Below, in pieces: positions 26,798-34,428 of a stretch of 34,428 nucleotides of DNA (position 1 is its first letter; each line of letters starts with the position of its first letter). A program made the position numbers and the translations under genes. Source of the stretch: Streptomyces tricolor. Lineage in GTDB: Bacteria > Actinomycetota > Actinomycetes > Streptomycetales > Streptomycetaceae. Where the stretch lies: assembly GCF_002155905.1 (NCBI RefSeq), contig NZ_MUMF01000083.1:1-34428 (forward strand). The letters are read 5' to 3'. The notes below the pieces were generated by a model. That model worked only from the letters and a program-made list of their open reading frames with translations. It was not told where the DNA came from and made no database searches.

Positions 26798-27447
26798 CAG
26801 GCCTCGCTCCCTTCGGTGTCAGCGGCCTTGGGGCCAGACACGAAGGACTCGAAAGCGGCCTGGGTGAAGACCACGTCGTCCGAGACGAGAACGTCGTACG
26901 TGTTCAGCTGGCCCGGCTCCAGGATGTGGACCTGGGGCAGGTTGCGGGCGGACAGCCACGCGGCCTCGTCCGAGCGCTCGGCGACCAGGAGCAGGTTCTT
27001 GCGCTCCGAGATCTTGCCGAACAGGCTCTTGGCGGCCTTCGTGGAGATCGCACCCTCGACCACGCCGGAGACGACGTGGATGCGGTTGTGACGCGCCCGG
27101 TCCGTGAGGGCACCGCGCAGGGCGGCGGCCTTCATCTTCTTCGGGGTCCGCTGCGAGTAGTCGCGCGGCACGGGACCGTGCACGACGCCACCACCGGCGA
27201 ACTGCGGCGCGCGGGTCGAACCCTGACGGGCGCGACCGGTGCCCTTCTGGCGGTACGGCTTCTTGCCGCCACCACGGACTTCACCGCGGGTCTTGGTCTT
27301 GTGCGTGCCCTGACGGGCAGCGGCCAGCTGCGCGACGACGACCTGGTGGATCAGCGGAACGCTGACCTTGGCGTCGAAGATCTCCGCGGGGAGCTCGACG
27401 GAACCGGCCTTCTCGCCCGCCGGCGAAAGGATGTCAACAGTGCTCAT
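26797..27447 (-). CDS. rplD: 50S ribosomal protein L4
   Basis: Tunnel-constriction protein and, in E. coli, the autogenous repressor of the S10 operon; 216 residues. The tunnel loop is [20 protein letters not shown] and [20 protein letters not shown]. It starts [20 protein letters not shown] and ends with an acidic DTEGSEA. Whether L4 controls the long leader upstream of rpsJ here is unknown. Confidence 0.97.
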   Translation of the reverse strand: MSTVDILSPAGEKAGSVELPAEIFDAKVSVPLIHQVVVAQLAAARQGTHKTKTRGEVRGGGKKPYRQKGTGRARQGSTRAPQFAGGGVVHGPVPRDYSQRTPKKMKAAALRGALTDRARHNRIHVVSGVVEGAISTKAAKSLFGKISERKNLLLVAERSDEAAWLSARNLPQVHILEPGQLNTYDVLVSDDVVFTQAAFESFVSGPKAADTEGSEA

Positions 27448-27455
27448 CGGTTACC

Positions 27456-28100
27456 TCAGGCCCCCTTGGCCGCGGTGCGGACCAGGACGAGGCCGCCGTT
27501 CGGACCGGGAACCGCGCCCTTGATGAGCAGCAGACCCTTCTCCGCGTCAACGGCGTGGACGGTCAGGTTCTGGGTGGTGACCCGCTCGTTGCCCATGCGA
27601 CCCGCCATGCGGAGGCCCTTGAACACGCGGCCCGGGGTGGCGCAGCCACCGATGGAACCGGGCGAGCGGTGCTTGCGCTGGGTGCCGTGCCCGGCGCCGA
27701 GGCCACGGAAGTTGTGGCGCTTCATGACACCGGCGAAGCCCTTGCCCTTGCTCTTGCCGGTCACGTCGACCTTGACACCGGCCTCGAACACGGCGGCGGT
27801 GATCTCCTGGCCGAGCGTGTACTCGGAGGCGTCCGCGGTGCGGATCTCGACGAGGTGACGGCGCGGGGTGACGTCGGCCTTGGCGAAGTGGCCCTTGAGG
27901 GGCTTGTTCACCTTGCGCGGGTCGATCTCGCCGAAGGCGATCTGGACCGACTCGTAGCCGTCGACGTCGTTCGTACGGACCTGGGTGACGACGTTGGGGC
28001 CGGCCTTGACGACGGTGACCGGAACAACACGGTTGTTCTCGTCCCACACCTGCGTCATGCCGAGCTTCTCGCCCAGGATGCCCTTGATCTGCTTAGCCAT
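27456..28100 (-). CDS. rplC: 50S ribosomal protein L3
   Basis: Early-assembly protein reaching the peptidyl-transferase centre, 214 residues from ATG 28100 ([20 protein letters not shown]). The central finger shows [20 protein letters not shown] and [20 protein letters not shown]. The in-frame ATG 14 codons earlier overlaps the rpsJ end and is not conserved. It follows rpsJ by 16 nt. Confidence 0.97.
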   Translation of the reverse strand: MAKQIKGILGEKLGMTQVWDENNRVVPVTVVKAGPNVVTQVRTNDVDGYESVQIAFGEIDPRKVNKPLKGHFAKADVTPRRHLVEIRTADASEYTLGQEITAAVFEAGVKVDVTGKSKGKGFAGVMKRHNFRGLGAGHGTQRKHRSPGSIGGCATPGRVFKGLRMAGRMGNERVTTQNLTVHAVDAEKGLLLIKGAVPGPNGGLVLVRTAAKGA

Positions 28101-28116
28101 TCTCAGCCCACCAGCC

Positions 28117-28425
28117 TCAGAGCTTGATCTCGATGTCGACACCGGCCGGCAGGTCGAGTCGCATCAGAGAGTCAACGGTCTTGGGGGTCGGGTCGAGGAT
28201 GTCGATCAGGCGCTTGTGCGTGCGCATCTCGAAGTGCTCGCGCGAGTCCTTGTACTTGTGCGGCGACTTGATGACGCAGTACACGTTCTTCTCAGTGGGC
28301 AGCGGCACCGGGCCCGCGACCGACGCACCAGTGCGGGTCACCGTCTCGACGATCTTCTTCGCCGAGGAGTCGATGACCTCGTGGTCGTAGGCCTTGAGCC
28401 GGATGCGGATCTTCTGTCCCGCCAT
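28117..28425 (-). CDS. rpsJ: 30S ribosomal protein S10
   Basis: 102 residues, [20 protein letters not shown] to the end GVDIEIKL. It is also NusE, the partner of NusB in antitermination and of NusG in coupling. [20 protein letters not shown] and [20 protein letters not shown] are diagnostic. It is the first gene of the S10 group. Only a weak or distant Shine-Dalgarno (AGGA, 13 nt before ATG) is visible. Its leader is long. Confidence 0.97.
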   Translation of the reverse strand: MAGQKIRIRLKAYDHEVIDSSAKKIVETVTRTGASVAGPVPLPTEKNVYCVIKSPHKYKDSREHFEMRTHKRLIDILDPTPKTVDSLMRLDLPAGVDIEIKL

Positions 28426-28865
28426 GGCTACTCAGTAGTCCTGTCTCTCTAACGCTCTGGAACCCGGCTTTCGCCGCCCTCGTTCTCCGACCCACGCGGT
28501 CGGGCGTGTCGCGCTCCCGCTGACATAGATGTCCCTTGTTCGAACATCCCTGCGGGAATGCACACGGCCCTTCCGGAACCGCGGACCGGGGACCTCGGGC
28601 CCACCGGGTGCCTGGCCGGTGCCGCGCCCACGCTTCCCGGAAGATTCCCGTACGTCCGTCCCAGTGCTGCCGTGGTGGCAGTTAGGACGACGAGTACTGT
28701 GGGACTCGCTTCCGGTCCTCCCGGCGGGAGGCGCGCAGCATCAACACTCGACCGAGCAACTCCGACAGTCTGCCATATGGGGCAGGGGCTCCGCCAATCG
28801 AGCCGAAGAGATTACCCCGGGAGTGACGTAGGTCAAACCGGGGGCGGCGGTCACGGGGTCGGCGG
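28426..28865 (-). promoter_or_regulatory. S10 operon leader and upstream region, no gene
   Basis: 440 nt without a credible gene. From the promoter at 28809-28836 the transcript would carry about 377 nt before rpsJ. Stem-loops seen: CCTCCC-GGC-GGGAGG (28717-28731) and CCGACC/GGTCGG (28487-28503), plus the palindromic GGCTACTCAGTAGTCC just before the rpsJ ATG. An 11-bp direct repeat GGCGGTCACGG occurs at 28846 and 28861, the second inside the end of the upstream gene. No T-run terminator is seen for that gene. Confidence 0.55.
28809..28836 (-). promoter_or_regulatory. Promoter of the S10 operon
   Basis: On the minus strand TTGACC (28831-28836), 16-nt spacer, TAATCT (28809-28814): the best HrdB-type promoter in the window. 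Predicted start near 28802. It lies 29 nt after the stop of the upstream gene. Confidence 0.8.
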
Positions 28866-29936
28866 TCACGGCCGGGACATGATCCGTACCGCGCCGCAGC
28901 CGCGCTGTTCCGCCTCGTGTTCGGCGAAGGCCTTCAGTGCCAGTCGGGCGAAGGAGGCGGAGTAGTGCGGGACCGGGTAGCTGTCGGTGTCCCGGTCGTG
29001 GAGACGGTAGAGCGCGAAGACGGCCTCGTGGGTGGAGCGGGGGCAGGGCGCGGTGGCCAGGACGGAGTCGTGGTCGGGGCCGCCGTACCCGGTCGACTCG
29101 AAGTCCTTGGCGGCGGCGCCGTAGTACGCGTACAGCCCGTAGCCGGGTTTCTTCGCGCCGGTCACCAGGTAGCAGGTGGTCTGCGGGGCGTCCGGGTCCG
29201 CCGGGTACTCCATGATCTCGGGCGTGCCGCTCCGCGTCACCGACGTGTCACGCAGCGCGACGCAGGAGCCCTGCGCCCGTCCCGCCGGCTTCGCCGTGCC
29301 GGGGGTGCCGAGGCGGGCCGTGGACACCTGGGTGAGCGGCTTGCCGGCCCGCGCCCGGCAGCCGTACTTGCCGGCTGCCGCGCGTGCGGTCTCGGTGGTC
29401 ACCCGGCCGAGGCCGGTGAGCGCGGTCCCGTCGGCGGCGCCGTAGAGGTCACCGTAGGCGACCAGCGCCTTGTCCTTCTGGTTCAGGCAGTCGAGCGCGA
29501 CCATGATCTGCCAGGTGCCGTCGTGGCGGACGACGCCGGGCCAGCCGTTCCCGAGCGGCGCCGCCTGCGCCCTCACTCCGTCGTAGCCCGAGTCGTACCG
29601 GGCCAGGGTGCCCGCGGGGGCTGCCGTGGTGCTCCAGCGCAGGGTGATCTGCACGGCGCGTCCCGTTCCGGGGGAGGTCTTGACGGTGCACTCGGCCAGG
29701 GCGCCGCCGTCGCCCTGCTCGGCCCTCAGGTCCGAGGAGCCCAGCGCCGAGGCCAGCCCGCCCTGGGCCAGCGTGCCGTCGCAGGCCTCGTCCAGCGAGC
29801 GGCCGTCGCGCCAGGAGTCGTACGCCCCGGAGCCGTACAGGACCGCCGCCACGAGCCCCACGACCAGCACGGCCACCCCCGCGTACCAGCCCGCGTGGAC
29901 GCCTCGGAGACCGGACTTCTTCTGCATCGCGCTCAT
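28866..29936 (-). CDS. One-pass membrane protein with large exported domain, unknown function
   Basis: 356 residues. A short basic N-terminus (MSAMQKKSGLRGVHAG) leads into a membrane helix at about 17-37, and the remaining 320 residues should be outside the cell. The exported part has many Cys (EACDG, AECTV, ALDCL, YGCRA, GSCVAL, TTCYL, APCPR, RGCGA), an even set that could form disulfides. It appears to contain two similar halves, each opening with a Cys next to a hydrophobic strand. It starts 28 nt after the stop of the WXG-domain protein, so the two are probably co-transcribed, and it may be a cell-envelope partner of it. No enzyme motif is recognised. An ATG three codons later is the alternative start. 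Confidence 0.82.
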   Translation of the reverse strand: MSAMQKKSGLRGVHAGWYAGVAVLVVGLVAAVLYGSGAYDSWRDGRSLDEACDGTLAQGGLASALGSSDLRAEQGDGGALAECTVKTSPGTGRAVQITLRWSTTAAPAGTLARYDSGYDGVRAQAAPLGNGWPGVVRHDGTWQIMVALDCLNQKDKALVAYGDLYGAADGTALTGLGRVTTETARAAAGKYGCRARAGKPLTQVSTARLGTPGTAKPAGRAQGSCVALRDTSVTRSGTPEIMEYPADPDAPQTTCYLVTGAKKPGYGLYAYYGAAAKDFESTGYGGPDHDSVLATAPCPRSTHEAVFALYRLHDRDTDSYPVPHYSASFARLALKAFAEHEAEQRGCGAVRIMSRP

Positions 29937-29964
29937 TCTCTTCGGGTGACCGTTCCGGGCCGTG

Positions 29965-32199
29965 TCAGCGGTCGGCGCGGAGCGTGCTCAGCGTGCGGTC
30001 ACGGCCGTGTTCGTAGTCGTTCTGGCCCGCGTGGACGTAGTACTTCGTCCAGTCGCTGTCGATGCCGTGGCCGCGGCTGTCCGCCCAGGCCCGCACCAGC
30101 TTCTCGACGTCGTGCTGACCGGCGTCGTAGGTCTTGGCGTTCTGCTCGGTGGCGGCGAGGTTGGCCTCGGCCGTGTGCTCCTTGTTCGACTCGTACGCCC
30201 ACACGTCGATGGCCTTGTTGGTGAGGTCTCCGACGGGGCTGAGGTCCTTGACCGGGTTGAAGAGCAGCGCGGTGCCGAGGGCCGTGCCGATCCCGTGGTT
30301 GAAGTCGGCGGCCCACTGCGTCTTCTCGAACCGCTCGTCGTAGATGATGTCCGACCGGATGCCGTCGTAGGCGCCCATGGCCCGGGAGGACTCCACGATC
30401 CGGTCGCGGATCGTCTTGTCGCCGGCGTCCGCGGGGATGGTCTCCAGGACGTGGTGCGTGTACTGCTGCTCGGCCCCGTAGAGGTGCCCGAACGCCTCCG
30501 GGTCGTTGGCGACGCCCCGCATGACGGCGGCCAGACGCTGGTGGCCCACGGCCAGGTGCGCGCCGTCCTTGTCGCTCCAGACGGAGCCCTCGCTGTCCCA
30601 GTCGATGTCGTACTTCGAGGAGGACTCCGCGTAGGTCTCGTGCGTGTCGGGCGTGTACGAGGTGAGGATGTGGGCCATCGGCGTGACCAGGCCCTTCGGC
30701 AGCTCCTGGGCGTGCTTGTCGGTGTACAGGGTGTTGATGGTGTGCTGGAGGATGCGGGCCTGCGGCTCGGTGTGCGGGCCTGCCGCGTGGTAGCCGCCCG
30801 GCGCCTCACCGGTGGTGGCGGCCTCCAGGGCCGCGCCGAAGCCCTTGCGGACATCGCCGTCCTCCGCCAGGACGGGGATGCCGACCGTGGTGCCGCCGGG
30901 CGGGGTCGCGTAGTGGTCGACGACGGTGTCCCAGTTCCGCCCGTGGAGCAGGTACCGGAGGTTGTCGTTGCGGGCCGGGTCCAGGTACTCGGTGCTGACC
31001 TCGGGATCGTGGGACATGATGCCGAGTACGCCGTCGAGCGGGTCGTTGGCGAACCAGCCCCGGTCCTCGCCGCTGAACCTGTCCCGCAGGCCCCAGAGTG
31101 ACTCGGTCGGATTGCCTCCCCTGGGGGTGTACGACTCCTCGGCGTGCCGGATGTCGTCCGCGGTGTCCTTCAGGAACTGTCCGTCGTAGCCGTGGCCGTG
31201 CTGCATCAGCGTGACGAGGCTCTGGTAGCCACGGACCTTCTCGTCCGGGACGGAGCTGAGCCCGTCGACCTTGAACTGCTCGGTGCCGGCCTTGCGCAGG
31301 TCCGCGCGGAAGCCCTGGTAGAAGTCCGAGTGCGGGTCCTTCGTCGCCGTGGCCAGCGTGGTGGCGAGACCCTTCTGGATGTCCAGGTACCGGCTGCCGT
31401 GCTGCTTGTCGTCGTAGTGGGCGAGGCTGTCGAGGCTGTTGGAGAGTTGCAGCGTGCCCCGGGCGCCGAGGCCGTCCAGCAGGGTCTGGCTGAACGCCTT
31501 GTCGCCGGAGTTGCCGCCGAGAAGCCGTTGCAGTTCGCGGTAGTCGCGCTGACTCGCCTCGCCGGCGTTGACGCGCCTGGCTATGTCCTCGGCCTCATGC
31601 GCCTCGTACTTCTCGATGTCGCCCTGCGCCCTGCCGTTGAACCCGCCGATCGTGCCGTCGCCGATGTCGGAGTCGGTCACGACGGCCTGGAAGGCGATCT
31701 CGACACCCTTGTCGGCGTCCTCCACGTCCTTCACGCACTGGTCGATGCGCGCCTGCCACGAGGCGACGGCCTTGCGGACGCTCTCCTGGTAGTCGGGGTC
31801 GTGGGCCAGCGCCTGGCGGTCACCGTCGGTGAGCTTTCCGGTGTCGTACGAGACCACGCCCTGGTCGGACACCTTCATCTTCGCGGCGACGGCGTCCTGC
31901 CGGGCCGACTCCAGCTTCTTGCGCAGGTCCACGAACTGGGTGTGCGCGTCCCGGAAGAGCGCGGCGATCGCCTTCGCCTCGGTCTGGGCCTTCTGGAACT
32001 CCTTCAGCGTGACGGCGAAGTGCTCGTCGGCGACGGTGGTGTACAGCCCCTGCCACGAGGGCCCCATCGAGATCCCGTGCACGTCACGGCGGTAGGCGGT
32101 TTCCTGCTTGTGAAGATCCTCGGCCACGTCGTCCCAGTGCTCGGCGGCCGCGGTGAGCGTGGAGAGATCGGTGGTGAGGATCTCGTGGTACGTCGGCAT
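29965..32199 (-). CDS. Large protein with N-terminal WXG100-like helical hairpin
   Basis: 744 residues, no signal peptide or membrane helix. Residues 1-100 look like a WXG100 hairpin: helix 1 with AAEHWDDVAEDLHKQETAY, a turn with the WXG motif Trp49-Gln50-Gly51 (GPSWQGL), then helix 2 with EFQKAQTEAKAIAALFRDAH. A second helical stretch runs to about 175 (SVRKAVASWQARIDQCVKDV). The remaining 550 residues are mostly helical and polar, with ARRVNAGEASQRDYRELQRL and many Asp/His/Tyr; no nuclease, ADP-ribosyltransferase or other toxin motif is evident. Similar proteins occur in many streptomycetes as DUF families, from memory. By layout it could be a type VII (ESX) secreted substrate or surface-acting protein. 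A GGGGAA Shine-Dalgarno precedes ATG 32199. Confidence 0.82.
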   Translation of the reverse strand: MPTYHEILTTDLSTLTAAAEHWDDVAEDLHKQETAYRRDVHGISMGPSWQGLYTTVADEHFAVTLKEFQKAQTEAKAIAALFRDAHTQFVDLRKKLESARQDAVAAKMKVSDQGVVSYDTGKLTDGDRQALAHDPDYQESVRKAVASWQARIDQCVKDVEDADKGVEIAFQAVVTDSDIGDGTIGGFNGRAQGDIEKYEAHEAEDIARRVNAGEASQRDYRELQRLLGGNSGDKAFSQTLLDGLGARGTLQLSNSLDSLAHYDDKQHGSRYLDIQKGLATTLATATKDPHSDFYQGFRADLRKAGTEQFKVDGLSSVPDEKVRGYQSLVTLMQHGHGYDGQFLKDTADDIRHAEESYTPRGGNPTESLWGLRDRFSGEDRGWFANDPLDGVLGIMSHDPEVSTEYLDPARNDNLRYLLHGRNWDTVVDHYATPPGGTTVGIPVLAEDGDVRKGFGAALEAATTGEAPGGYHAAGPHTEPQARILQHTINTLYTDKHAQELPKGLVTPMAHILTSYTPDTHETYAESSSKYDIDWDSEGSVWSDKDGAHLAVGHQRLAAVMRGVANDPEAFGHLYGAEQQYTHHVLETIPADAGDKTIRDRIVESSRAMGAYDGIRSDIIYDERFEKTQWAADFNHGIGTALGTALLFNPVKDLSPVGDLTNKAIDVWAYESNKEHTAEANLAATEQNAKTYDAGQHDVEKLVRAWADSRGHGIDSDWTKYYVHAGQNDYEHGRDRTLSTLRADR

Positions 32200-32259
32200 G
32201 GTTCCCCGTTGAGTGCAGCAGTGGCGGCAGTGGCGTGATCCGGCGGTACGGTGCCGGGC

Positions 32260-32616
32260 TCAGAGGGCGTCGAGCGGGGACGAGGCCCGCACGCCGGACG
32301 CGACACCGACGTCCGTTCCCGTCAGGACCGTGTTGGTACCGCGCAACGCCGACATCTCGCGCATCAGCCGGCGGTGCAGGCTCTGCACCTGCTCGCCCCA
32401 GGTCTCATGGGCCTTGCTCACCGCGGCGGAGGTGAGCCAGCCGTGCCCGTCCTTCGCGTTGAACGCCTTCACCACGGCGTTCGTCTGCTCGTCCGCCGCC
32501 TGCCCCGCCTTCGTGGTGTCGGGCCCGATGTGGTCGTGGATCGCGCTCGCCGCGGCGCGCTTCTCCGCGGGCGAGGAGGCGAGGCCCGTCTGCTCGCCCG
32601 GCGCACTTCCTGCCAC
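32260..32616 (-). CDS. Small ESX-like helical protein
   Basis: 118 residues from GTG at 32616 behind GGGGTGGGATC. Ser/Ala-rich start, then helices from SSPAEKRAAASAIHDHIG to VQSLHRRLMREMSALRG with a Gly-containing turn and a Trp in GHGWLTSAAVSKAHETWGEQ. Size and helix-turn-helix layout fit the ESX partner class, although the exact WXG triad is not present. It lies 60 nt upstream of the 744-residue WXG-domain protein on the same strand, the usual order for ESX substrate pairs. No secretion-machine gene is in the window. Function is inferred from position only. Confidence 0.72.
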   Translation of the reverse strand: MAGSAPGEQTGLASSPAEKRAAASAIHDHIGPDTTKAGQAADEQTNAVVKAFNAKDGHGWLTSAAVSKAHETWGEQVQSLHRRLMREMSALRGTNTVLTGTDVGVASGVRASSPLDAL

Positions 32617-32746
32617 GATCCCACCCCCGTGTGCTGACCTGTTGTGACCGCATCACGCTAACAACAGCCGGGTGCCGTGAGGCAGTTGGACTGAGGATCT
32701 TGGGCGGTATCCAGCCACCGACGGACCGTGCCGCCGGCCCAGGCCG

Positions 32747-32935
32747 TCAGCGGTCGGCGGCGTACGTGACGAAGGCGGTCCAGGTGGCGGGGGTGACGGC
32801 GAGGCGGGGGCCTTCGGTGTTCTTGGAGTCGCGGATGTGGATGGTGGTGGGGGTGGGGGCGACTTCGAGGCAGGAGCCGGGCTCGCCGCTGTCGCTATAG
32901 CTGCTCTTGAACCAGTGGAGTTCCGCGGTGCTCAT
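32747..32935 (-). CDS. DUF397 small protein
   Basis: 62 residues. WFKSSYSDSGEPGSCLEVA at 8-26 and IRDSKN at 34-39, then a Trp52 helix, are the DUF397 signature. In streptomycetes DUF397 proteins are coded next to DUF5753 XRE regulators; some pairs act on morphological development and some have been described as toxin-antitoxin-like. Its ATG overlaps the regulator's TGA by four bases (ATGA), so translation is coupled. Confidence 0.93.
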   Translation of the reverse strand: MSTAELHWFKSSYSDSGEPGSCLEVAPTPTTIHIRDSKNTEGPRLAVTPATWTAFVTYAADR

Positions 32936-33777
32936 AGTCTCTCCAGCGCTTGCTCAATGAAGGCCTGCGACTCCCTCGGAGTGAGAGCCTGCGCCCGGAT
33001 CATGCCATAGCGCAGTTCAAGGATCCGGAGGTCCTTGGGGCTGGAGACCGGGCGGCCGTTAAACGCACCGTCGGAGCGCCCGATCGATGTCCCATCGGCG
33101 AATTTCAGCACCCGGATCTCACCCTGTGTTCCGGCGTGCTCCTCGCGGTCGGTCGGCATGACCTGGAGCATGACGTTCCGCAACTTCGATACCTCCAGCA
33201 AGTGTTCGAGCTGTCGGCGCAACACCATCTTCCCACCGTAAGGGCGTTCGAGGGTCACCTGCTCCTGGATGAAACTGAGCGTCGGTGCGGGCTGGCGTTC
33301 GAAAACGGCCTTTCGAGCCATGCGCGCAGCGGTCTCGCGCTCCACGACGTCCTCGGTGAGTGCAGGCTGCGTCATCTCGAACAGCGTGCGTGCGTACTCG
33401 GGAGTCTGAAGCAGGCCGTGGATGTTGTGGTTGCCGTAGGCCAGCATCTCGACCGCCCGCCCCTCCATCTCCGCCAGCTCCCGCACCTTCTTCGGATACC
33501 GGGCCTTCCTCATGTCCTCCATGAAGGCCCGCAGATGCCCCTGTGCCTTCAGGAACGTGTCCGCCCTGTCCAGGAACTCGGGCCGGGGGATCCGCGCCCC
33601 GCGCTCGATCTTGCGGATCATGTCCTCGCCGTACCCCATGGCCTCACCGAACTCGGGTACCGACACCCCGGCCGCCTCCCGGCAGACCTTGAGCAGGCGC
33701 CCCACCGCCTGCACCACCGGCTCCATCTCGTCGCCCGGCTCGACGTCCCAACCCGCCTCGTCCACACCCTCGCTCAT
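32932..33777 (-). CDS. XRE-family transcriptional regulator with DUF5753 domain (WhiJ-like)
   Basis: 281 residues. A helix-turn-helix spans about 22-75 (VGRLLKVCREAAGVSVPEFG, GYGEDMIRKIERGARIPRPE). The DUF5753 domain from about 100 to 275 has MLAYGNHNIHGLLQTPEYAR, then FIQEQVTLERPYGG and VMLQVMPTDREEHAGTQGEI. I chose the ATG at 33777 because GGAGGAGG lies just before it; a longer in-frame start at 33879 would read through four 9-bp repeats as RLSRLSQ-type sequence and is unlikely. It overlaps the DUF397 gene and is divergent from a GHKL ATPase, the three-gene layout of WhiJ/AbaA-like clusters. It probably binds the divergent gap. Confidence 0.94.
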   Translation of the reverse strand: MSEGVDEAGWDVEPGDEMEPVVQAVGRLLKVCREAAGVSVPEFGEAMGYGEDMIRKIERGARIPRPEFLDRADTFLKAQGHLRAFMEDMRKARYPKKVRELAEMEGRAVEMLAYGNHNIHGLLQTPEYARTLFEMTQPALTEDVVERETAARMARKAVFERQPAPTLSFIQEQVTLERPYGGKMVLRRQLEHLLEVSKLRNVMLQVMPTDREEHAGTQGEIRVLKFADGTSIGRSDGAFNGRPVSSPKDLRILELRYGMIRAQALTPRESQAFIEQALERL

Positions 33778-33800
33778 GGCTCCTCCTCCGGCGCGCAGTC

Positions 33801-33853
33801 GTACCCGGTACAACGCCTGAGACAGCCGGGACAGCCGAGACAAAGCCGGGACA
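33801..33853. promoter_or_regulatory. Four 9-bp direct repeats and a GTACC dyad before the XRE gene
   Basis: Imperfect copies of GCCGGGACA lie at 33816-33824 (CCTGAGACA), 33825-33833, 33834-33842 (GCCGAGACA) and, after 2 nt, 33845-33853. GTACCCGGTAC (33801-33811), a dyad, sits between them and the XRE start. They occupy the 138-nt divergent gap and are candidates for operators of the XRE protein. A minus-strand CTGTCT-N16-TACGAC could be the promoter. Confidence 0.5.
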
Positions 33854-33915
33854 GTCACCGTACGTGCAGGCATTGTCACTCACCCACGGAAGCAGGTTCC
33901 GCCACGCTCAGTGAC

Positions 33916-34407
33916 GTGAATCAAGAAATGGCTGCCCCTGAAAATCAACTCGGTTCTCCCATCAGCAACTTCAGCGTGCGGCTGTCCCCCACACCACGCG
34001 GCGCCCGCCTCGCCCGCCTGCTCACGGAGCAGCAGCTCCGGACGTGGGGACTGCCGTGGGAGAAGGCGACGCAGATCGTCGCCGAGCTGGCCGCCAACGC
34101 CGCCACGCACGGCCGCGTCCCCGGCCGCGACTTCCAGTTGCTGCTCTACGTCGTCGGCGAGACGCTCCGCATCGAGGTCACCGACACGCGCGGTGACCGT
34201 CTCCCCCGGCTCACCTGCCCGGCCGAGGACGGCGAATCAGGTCGCGGACTCGTGCTCGTAGCGGCCCTCGCCGACCGCTGGGGCGTCGCCGAGGGACGGC
34301 ACCCGCGCAAGACCGTCTGGGCCGAGGTGACCGTTCCCGCACCGGACCCCGGCGGGCCGTGCTCCGGTGCCACGGGCGGCCTTTCCCAAGGAAGAAAACA
34401 AGGGTGA
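33916..34407 (+). CDS. GHKL ATP-binding regulatory protein (anti-sigma/AbaA-like)
   Basis: 163 residues from GTG 33916. The ATP-lid family motifs are clear: N-box VAELAANAATHG (55-66), G1 box VTDTRGDRLP with Asp90, and G2 box ESGRGLVLVAALADRWG (107-123). This is the HATPase_c_2 class of short streptomycete ATPases related to anti-sigma factor SpoIIAB/RsbW, which either phosphorylate or sequester partners. The C-terminal PAPDPGGPCSGATGG tail is unstructured. GTG is preferred because CACGCT lies 7 nt upstream; an ATG at 33928 is the alternative. It is divergent from the XRE/DUF397 pair and probably works with it. Partner unknown. Confidence 0.9.
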   Translation: MNQEMAAPENQLGSPISNFSVRLSPTPRGARLARLLTEQQLRTWGLPWEKATQIVAELAANAATHGRVPGRDFQLLLYVVGETLRIEVTDTRGDRLPRLTCPAEDGESGRGLVLVAALADRWGVAEGRHPRKTVWAEVTVPAPDPGGPCSGATGGLSQGRKQG

Positions 34408-34428
34408 GAGGAACCCCCGCCAAGCCCC

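Noticed and set aside
28449..28631. Possible leader peptide of up to 60 codons before rpsJ
   Set aside because: No Shine-Dalgarno, Arg/Gly-rich composition, and it overlaps the structured leader. A short internal frame starting MFEQGTSM is also unsupported.
32950..33915. N-terminal extension of the ATPase frame
   Set aside because: The extra 320 codons are opposite the XRE gene; only the part from 33916 carries GHKL motifs.

Overview
The window is a stretch of high-GC actinobacterial chromosome, almost certainly Streptomyces. Evidence: near-saturated GC at third codon positions; the S10-spc-alpha ribosomal gene order with rpsD missing between rpsK and rpoA; the rplQ-truA and rplM-rpsI-glmM arrangement; many GTG starts; a Streptomyces-type intergenic GGGGCGCGGGGAAC repeat; and a DUF5753/DUF397/ATPase regulator cluster at the right end. 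It is chromosomal core with short accessory pieces at both ends. I see no tRNA, rRNA, insertion sequence, phage gene or CRISPR array.

Left part (1-8.8 kb): nnr (partial, NAD(P)HX repair), acpS and a zinc-ribbon hypothetical form a minus-strand run. A divergent SDR dehydrogenase follows, then a small three-cysteine reading frame that has lost its start codon. Next come glmS, coaA, a DUF389 membrane protein and glmM. glmS and glmM are both in the UDP-GlcNAc pathway; coaA (CoA) and acpS (which uses CoA) are cofactor enzymes. Several genes here carry no Shine-Dalgarno sequence but have a TANNNT-like box exactly 7 nt before ATG, which suggests leaderless mRNAs.

Middle part (8.9-28.4 kb), nearly all on the minus strand and transcribed right to left: rpsJ-rplC-rplD-rplW-rplB-rpsS-rplV-rpsC-rplP-rpmC-rpsQ (S10 group); rplN-rplX-rplE-rpsZ-rpsH-rplF-rplR-rpsE-rpmD-rplO (spc group); secY-adk; map; infA-rpmJ; rpsM-rpsK; rpoA-rplQ; truA; then rplM-rpsI. 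These supply the ribosome, the RNA polymerase alpha subunit, the Sec channel, adenylate kinase, N-terminal Met removal and tRNA pseudouridylation. Many neighbours overlap as TGATG or TAATG, implying translational coupling. Stem-loops sit at nearly every boundary between sub-groups. A good TTGACC-N16-TAATCT promoter lies about 380 nt upstream of rpsJ, giving a long S10 leader. One secreted or membrane protein of unknown function (10209-11084) is on the plus strand between rplM and truA.

Right part (28.9-34.4 kb): a three-gene minus-strand module holds a small helical ESX-like protein, a 744-residue protein with an N-terminal WXG-type helical hairpin, and a one-pass membrane protein with a large exported domain. 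This is the least understood system here. Beyond it lies a WhiJ/AbaA-like set: an XRE/DUF5753 regulator overlapping a DUF397 protein, and a divergent GHKL ATPase. Four 9-bp repeats lie in the divergent gap.
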